Made by a program: the position numbers and the translations under genes
Notes under the pieces: model-generated
Databases searched by the model: none
Told to the model about the DNA's origin: nothing
What the model saw: only the letters and a program-made list of their open reading frames with translations
Shown: piece after piece, positions 60,061 through 64,000 of the stretch
Position numbering within the stretch: the stretch's first letter is position 1
Layout: every line of letters starts with the position of its first letter
Origin: Todiramphus chloris collaris
Lineage: Eukaryota > Chordata > Aves > Coraciiformes > Alcedinidae
Direction of reading: 5' to 3'
NCBI GenBank assembly: GCA_025345505.1
Contig: JANVCC010000120.1
Span: forward strand, 927,814-991,813
Length of the DNA: 64,000 nucleotides

Positions 60061-62089
60061 AATTTTCATTTCGCAGGACGTGCTGCACGTGTGGCTTTGC
60101 CTCTCAAGGCAGACGTTTTGCACGCTGCTGGGATTTTCTCGGTACTTCCCCCCCTCCCCTCCCCGCCGCTCTCTACAGACATCTGTGGGAAAACTTGTCT
60201 GCTGCTGTTTTCACTTCCAGCCTCGTTCTTCCAACCTTGGAGGTGATGGGCACCTTACTAGAGCTGGGCACATCCATGTAAGGCTCCCCTTCCCTCCCTC
60301 TCTTGGAGTGACAGCTTCACATGAGAAACCAAGGTGTTGAGTGGTGGCAGCAACAGCATCAAGAGCAAACTGGCTCCTGCCCTAGAGCCCCAGGACCGGA
60401 GGGAGCCCCATTTCCAGGCCATCTGGGAAGAGGGGAGGGGAACACCACACCCCACAGGACATCTTCACCCAGATGCTGCTGGAAGCCTTCAGGGAAAGGA
60501 CAGAGTGGGAAGGATGTTGGAGAGAGATGTGTCCTGACCCCGCAGCCGCAGCCACCCCCATCACCCCCTTCTCTGCTGCTGCTGCCGTTGCCCAGATGGG
60601 CTCTACTCTGCTCTTTCCCCCCCAGCCCCACCACTCCAGATCACCCCAGCCCCTGGAAAAACAGGGCTGGAGGAGCCGGTGAGAGATGTGGGTTTTGTTA
60701 CACTAAACTAGGGGGCAGCCCAGGGGGTGGGGGGAGAGGCACAGCAGCTCGCTGGCCCACAGCCCTGCTCCCGAGACTGACTCTTCCCATAAAGTGGTGG
60801 CTGAGCAGCAAGGCCTGCTGCTTAATGGGGACAGTGGCAGCGTGCAGCTGGTTTAATCGAGCTGCTCCTGCCTGGTGCCAGGCGGCTAAGTGATAATTAA
60901 CCAGGTGCTTGGGAAGGTGCTGCTGGAAGCCAGCCCCATGCTGATGCTGGAGGAGTAAGAGACCTGAGCAGACACCCCTGTGTACCCCAGACCTGCAGAT
61001 GCCTTGGCTGGGACCAGATGCACCCAGAAACATGCAGCTCCATACCCTCAGGGCCGAGTGAGGGGTCTGGGGATGAGACTCTGGGCAAGCCAGAGATGGA
61101 AGCACCAGGCAGGTTTGGTTGCTTTTAGGTGCAAGAAGCCACAAAACCATCCAGCACCTGCCTGTCACCTTCACCACTACCATCCGTCCTTGTCTGCAAG
61201 GGTAAATGCTGCTTTATGGGTGGGGAAACTGAGGCACCAGCTGAGCCAGACCAGCATGTGTCTGCAGCATTAGGTATTGACCAAGCGCTGGGGTGACCGG
61301 GCAGCACGGGCAGCAAGGTCAGAGCACCATCACTCAAGGGATGAGGTGGCTCAAGAGTGATCAGAGGGAGATGAACCCACTGCAGTGGAGGAGGAGAGAT
61401 GCTGCTGGAGAAACCAAGCGGCACTGGGCAGGGAGAGGCACTCACTGGGCAGCATGGGAAGAGTTGTCCAGGCTGGGACCCTCCTGCTTGGCTCAGCACT
61501 GGAGAGCTGAACCTGGACTGGAAGAACAAGGCTGGAAGAGCAGGTGAGAAATGTGGGAGGGTTTTGACTAATAAAGGCAAGACTGAAGGAAAAAACATCT
61601 CCAGGCTCCAAGTGGGCAGAAGTCTGCGGAGGAGGGAACAACCCTGCCTCTGGGCCCACAGGGTGGGGGAAGGAGGCTGCTGGTGTAAACCATAACAAGG
61701 GAAATTTGGGGTAGATCCCAGGACAAACGCTCGGGTGGGGAAGCACAGGGAGATGCAGAGGCTGGCTCGAGGCTGGGGTCTGTAGGGTCAGGGCAGGGCT
61801 TGTGGTCAGGTCCGTCCGAGGCTACTCCACCACCACACACCCTGTGTGGCCACAGCCAGGCTGGCCAGGGCACATCTGGTGCCAGACTGCTCAGCCCACC
61901 TGGACCAGCTGAGCCAGGAGATGTGGGGCTTGACCAGCAGGTCCTCATTGGCACGGTAGGGCGTCGGGGAACCCAACACCTCAGCCCTCAGCTAGCTGGG
62001 CTGTGCCTCCAGGGACGGCCAAGGCGTCTGCAGCCACCACTACTGCTTGCAGGCTGTGTGAAACAGAGCACTTGTCAAGTCCCTCCTGT
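60061..62089. other. Unique GC-rich intergenic DNA
   Basis: No gene recognised. Two stretches (60652-60690 and 61523-61565) resemble each other and each ends in a GTGAGA donor-like word; see findings. Confidence 0.5.
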
Positions 62090-62148
62090 ATATTGTCTTA
62101 TATTTATTATATTTATTAGATTATATTATACTTTATTATATTATTAGA
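62090..62148. repeat. AT-rich microsatellite-like tract
   Basis: Degenerate TTATATTA/TTTATTA units over about 58 bp in otherwise GC-rich DNA. It is likely unstable in length. Confidence 0.8.
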
Positions 62149-62699
62149 CCTGTCAGGCCAAGCACTTCAAGGCTGGAACCATCAGCTTCATAGTTGCTTG
62201 GGTAACCTTAGCCTGTCCCCTTGGACAACGAATGGGACTGCAGGAAAGGTATGGCATGTGCCTGTGGCATTATAGGCACAGCTGGTGGCAGCAAGGGTGA
62301 CACAGCCCCGGAGCCATCCAGGGTGGCTGGTGACACTGTCCCCGGGGCCAATGAGGCATGGTGGGTGGGGAGGGATGGGTCTGTTGTGGGGACGGTCAGT
62401 GGAGTGGGTAGGTAGCTGTCCCTGGGGGGGCTGCAGGGGGGGAAGCCTGAGGATGGGGGGCAAGGTGGGGGCACAGAGCTGCTGCGGACACCCCTGTCCC
62501 CTGGGAGGGCAGGGCTAGGTGTGTGTGGGGGCAGGGCTAGGTGTGTGTCCCCCGTGGGTGCGTGAGGTGAGGTGTCTCTCCACGTGGTGCAGGCACTGGG
62601 AGGGTGGGCTGGGGTCTGGCACGTGTGCCCCGTGGGTGCTGGAGACGGTGTGGTCCCCAGTGGGTGCAGGGGGAGAGATACGGAGACGTTTGTCTCTCG
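62149..62699. other. G-rich shore of the CpG island
   Basis: No gene recognised. GGGTGCGTGAGG/GTGGGTGC-type words recur every 40-60 bp on the plus strand, giving a loosely periodic G-rich composition. A 'gcagggctaggtgtgtgt' phrase is duplicated at 62509-62548. Confidence 0.5.
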
Positions 62700-62925
62700 T
62701 GGGTGCGAGGGGCGTTGTGCACGGCCCCGGGGTGCCGGGGGGGTGTGCGGATGGGCAGGGCAGCACCCAGGAGCGGGGGGGGCAGGAGGAAAGGCAGGTC
62801 CCGAGGCATCCCGCTGCCCTCCGGCCCCCTGGGGCCAGCGCAGGGCAAGGGAGGGGTGCAGTCACCTGCACCAGCCCCGGGCGGGTTTCTGGGTCTGACC
62901 TCACCGCCAGCACATAGCCCTGCGG

Positions 62926-62973
62926 TGACATCACCGGGGACATCATCGGGGACATCATCGGGAAGTCATCGGG
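62926..62973. repeat. 12-bp tandem repeat GACATCATCGGG
   Basis: Four consecutive units of GACATCAYCGGG, the last degenerate. Together with the preceding T, each of the first units contains TGACATCA or GACATCA, one base from a CRE/ATF site. Confidence 0.85.
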
Positions 62974-63017
62974 GAGCAGGAGCGGGGCTGGCCCCGGGGC
63001 TGGGAGCCCGGGGGAGC

Positions 63018-63190
63018 AGGACAGGGACGACCCCCGGGGGACAGGACCCCCGGGAGCAGCCATCCCCGAGGACACCCATCCCCGGCGACGGGACCCCCCG
63101 GGACCGTCATCCCCGGGGACGGGACCCCCTGGGAACAGCCATGCCCGGGGACCGGAACCCCCGGGACCGCCATCCCTGGGGACAGGCTCC
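63018..63190. repeat. GC-rich minisatellite, about 30-bp unit
   Basis: Five to six diverged units built around GGGACCCCCGGGAC and CCATCCCCGGGGAC alternate head to tail. Units differ at several positions and one is short. GGGGAC/CCCCGG palindromic cores recur every 12-18 bp. Confidence 0.85.
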
Positions 63191-63221
63191 CCCAAGCCCC
63201 GGGCACCACGGGGCGTGGGCT

Positions 63222-63396
63222 GCGGGGCGGGGCTTCTGTCCAGGGGCGGGGCTTGCTCCCGGGGGGCGTGTCCTGCGGGCGGGGGGCGGGGCTGCGAGGG
63301 TGCAGGGCGGGGCCCTCTTGGGGGGTCTCCCCCGACCGCGCGGTGGGGGCGTGGCCGAGGTGGGCGAGGGGGCGTGGCCAGTAGGAGAGGGGCGTG
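63222..63396. promoter_or_regulatory. Array of GC boxes and KLF boxes
   Basis: In about 175 bp there are at least four GGGCGGGG-type Sp1 boxes and about four GGGGCGTGTCC/GGGGCGTGGCC-type KLF boxes, nearly all in the same orientation. This is a classic housekeeping or growth-regulated promoter module lying upstream of the CRE/E-box and CCAAT boxes. Confidence 0.75.
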
Positions 63397-63458
63397 TCCC
63401 GCCTTCCGGCCGCGGCGCCGGCGTTGCCCGGGGTGACGCGGGATGCAGCCGGCACCCG

Positions 63459-63470
63459 TGACGTCACGTG
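63459..63470. promoter_or_regulatory. Overlapping CRE and E-box (TGACGTCACGTG)
   Basis: A perfect palindromic cAMP-response element (TGACGTCA, 63459-63466) shares two bases with a perfect CACGTG E-box (63465-63470). CREB/ATF and bHLH-ZIP factors (USF, MITF/TFE type) could not easily bind both at once. It lies about 70-125 bp upstream of the two CCAAT boxes. Confidence 0.75.
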
Positions 63471-63485
63471 CAGGGAGGGTCCGTT

Positions 63486-63508
63486 CCCCCCCCCCCCCCC
63501 CCCCCCCC
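63486..63508. repeat. Poly-C run (23)
   Basis: Twenty-three consecutive C on the plus strand, between the CRE/E-box and the CCAAT boxes. The run could form i-motif or G-quadruplex structures and is prone to miscounting in sequencing. Confidence 0.9.
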
Positions 63509-63540
63509 TCCCCTCCGCGGGGCGTCCCGCCGGCGCCGCG

Positions 63541-63545
63541 CCAAT
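63541..63545 (+). promoter_or_regulatory. CCAAT box 1
   Basis: GCCAATAGG context, a good NF-Y site. It is 43 bp from the second CCAAT box, about four helical turns, a spacing typical of paired NF-Y sites in TATA-less promoters. Confidence 0.65.
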
Positions 63546-63583
63546 AGGCGGGCGGGGGGGGCGTGCCCGCCGGACACCTCCCG

Positions 63584-63588
63584 CCAAT
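63584..63588 (+). promoter_or_regulatory. CCAAT box 2
   Basis: GCCAATGAG context, also a good NF-Y site. NF-Y boxes usually lie 60-100 bp upstream of the start site, which would put transcription start near 63645-63690. Confidence 0.65.
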
Positions 63589-63589
63589 G

Positions 63590-63606
63590 AGGCGGCGGCG
63601 GCGGCG
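63590..63606. repeat. Short CGG repeat 1
   Basis: About five to six GGC/CGG triplets just after the second CCAAT box. Confidence 0.85.
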
Positions 63607-63912
63607 CGGGGCAACAATGGGGGGCGCCCGGGGCGCACGTGGGGCCGCCGCCGCTGCCGGGGGTCGGCGGCCCGGGGGCCGCGGGGGGTGGGAGATCGCG
63701 GAGCCGGGTCGCTCCGGTCCGTCCCGCCCCGCCGCTGCCCCGTGCGGCGCTGGGGCACTCCCCTCCCCCGCCCTCCCCCCGCCCCTCCGGGCCCTCCCCC
63801 TGTGTCACGGCGGCGCCCGCATTCGGGGACGGGCACGGCGGAGGGAGGGAAGGAGGGAGAGAACGAGCGAGCTGAGGGACCGAGCGAGCGACCGAACGGC
63901 GGCCGCCCCAGC

Positions 63913-63967
63913 ATGTGGCCCGCCCGCGCCGTGGCGGCAGCGCGGCGGCGGCGGCGGCGGCGGGCAG
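63913..63967 (+). CDS. Probable first coding exon of an unidentified gene (partial)
   Basis: The first ATG downstream of the likely start-site region is at 63913, with A at -3 (AGCATGT). I see no other ATG between about 63640 and this one. It reads MWPARAVAAARRRRRRRAG, an Ala/Arg-rich stretch whose arginines come from a CGG repeat. A splice donor (CAG|GTGCGC) follows, with GT at 63968-63969, so the exon would end at 63967 and the rest of the gene lies right of the window. The setting (CpG island, paired CCAAT boxes, GC boxes, G/A-rich 5' UTR at 63838-63900) supports a real rightward gene. I do not recognise the protein from 18 residues. If the true start is further downstream, this exon is 5' UTR. 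It does not look like a signal peptide. Confidence 0.4.
63943..63963. repeat. CGG repeat 2 in the probable first exon
   Basis: Seven perfect CGG triplets, read as arginine codons if the ATG at 63913 is used. Short CGG runs near CpG-island start sites are the class that can expand in vertebrate genomes. Confidence 0.9.
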
Positions 63968-64000
63968 GTGCGCGGCCGCTGAAACGGAGCGGGGGGGCGT

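Larger units (their letters stand above)
62700..64000. promoter_or_regulatory. CpG island running off the right edge
   Basis: CpG density rises strongly from about 62.7 kb and stays high to the end of the window. GC content is very high from 63200 on. The island contains minisatellites, GC boxes, CCAAT boxes and the probable first exon. Open frames of 285 and 319 codons on opposite strands in it are composition artefacts. Confidence 0.9.

Noticed and set aside
63616-63618. Upstream ATG as the gene start
   Set aside because: It lies only about 30 bp after the second CCAAT box, so it is probably upstream of transcription start; its Gly/Ala/Arg-rich frame looks compositional.
62604-63914. 285- and 319-codon frames on opposite strands at the CpG island
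   Set aside because: Both are Gly/Pro/Arg-rich translations of minisatellite and GC-box DNA that overlap each other; composition artefacts.
1-64000. Endogenous retrovirus or LTR element
   Set aside because: No paired terminal repeats, primer-binding site or gag, protease, integrase or envelope-like frames were recognised; the reverse-transcriptase traces found are of LINE type.

Overview
This window looks like bird nuclear DNA. The main evidence is about a dozen CR1 LINE copies, including the typical avian 3' ends (runs of ATTCTRTG-like octamers after a 'ccttccaaccc' block). There are no Alu- or L1-like repeats. The right edge is a dense CpG island. I cannot name the species or the chromosome. 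Almost all open frames here are long only because the DNA is GC-rich: they lack recognisable domains and overlap one another on both strands.

Layout. From 1 to about 5.5 kb the sequence is GC-rich and single-copy; its only gene-like sign is a possible intron (602-1147). From 5.6 to 12.4 kb there is a TG-rich patch, a 417-bp pure pyrimidine tract, a young CR1, and three AT-rich segments (about 5.9, 8.6-9.2 and 11.6-12.4 kb) that look like conserved regulatory DNA. From 12.9 to 23.6 kb there are several CR1 copies of different ages, two of them forming a near-identical inverted pair. From 24 to 53 kb there is mostly unique intergenic DNA with more CR1 fragments, a very old two-part CR1 at 38.3-39.6 kb, and scattered AT-rich candidate enhancers. 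From 54.4 to 60 kb there is a second CpG-rich kilobase with no recognised gene, a small CpG cluster with a ZNF143-like site, a Z-DNA-prone TG/CA patch and an old interspersed repeat. From 62.7 kb to the end is the main CpG island: GC-rich minisatellites, an array of GC and KLF boxes, an overlapping CRE/E-box, two CCAAT boxes and CGG repeats. It leads to a probable first coding exon at 63913-63967 with a splice donor, whose gene runs off the right edge.

Reading. The window is best described as the upstream flank of a rightward, TATA-less, CpG-island gene that I could not identify. The AT-rich islands could be its distal enhancers or belong to another gene outside the window; that link is inference. 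I found no intact protein-coding gene, tRNA, rRNA, CRISPR array or recognisable retroviral element. I also found no convincing new multi-gene system. The most testable oddities are the AT-rich segments (one with a TATA-like box and a 38-codon frame), the orphan CpG island and the possible spliced transcript at the left end.
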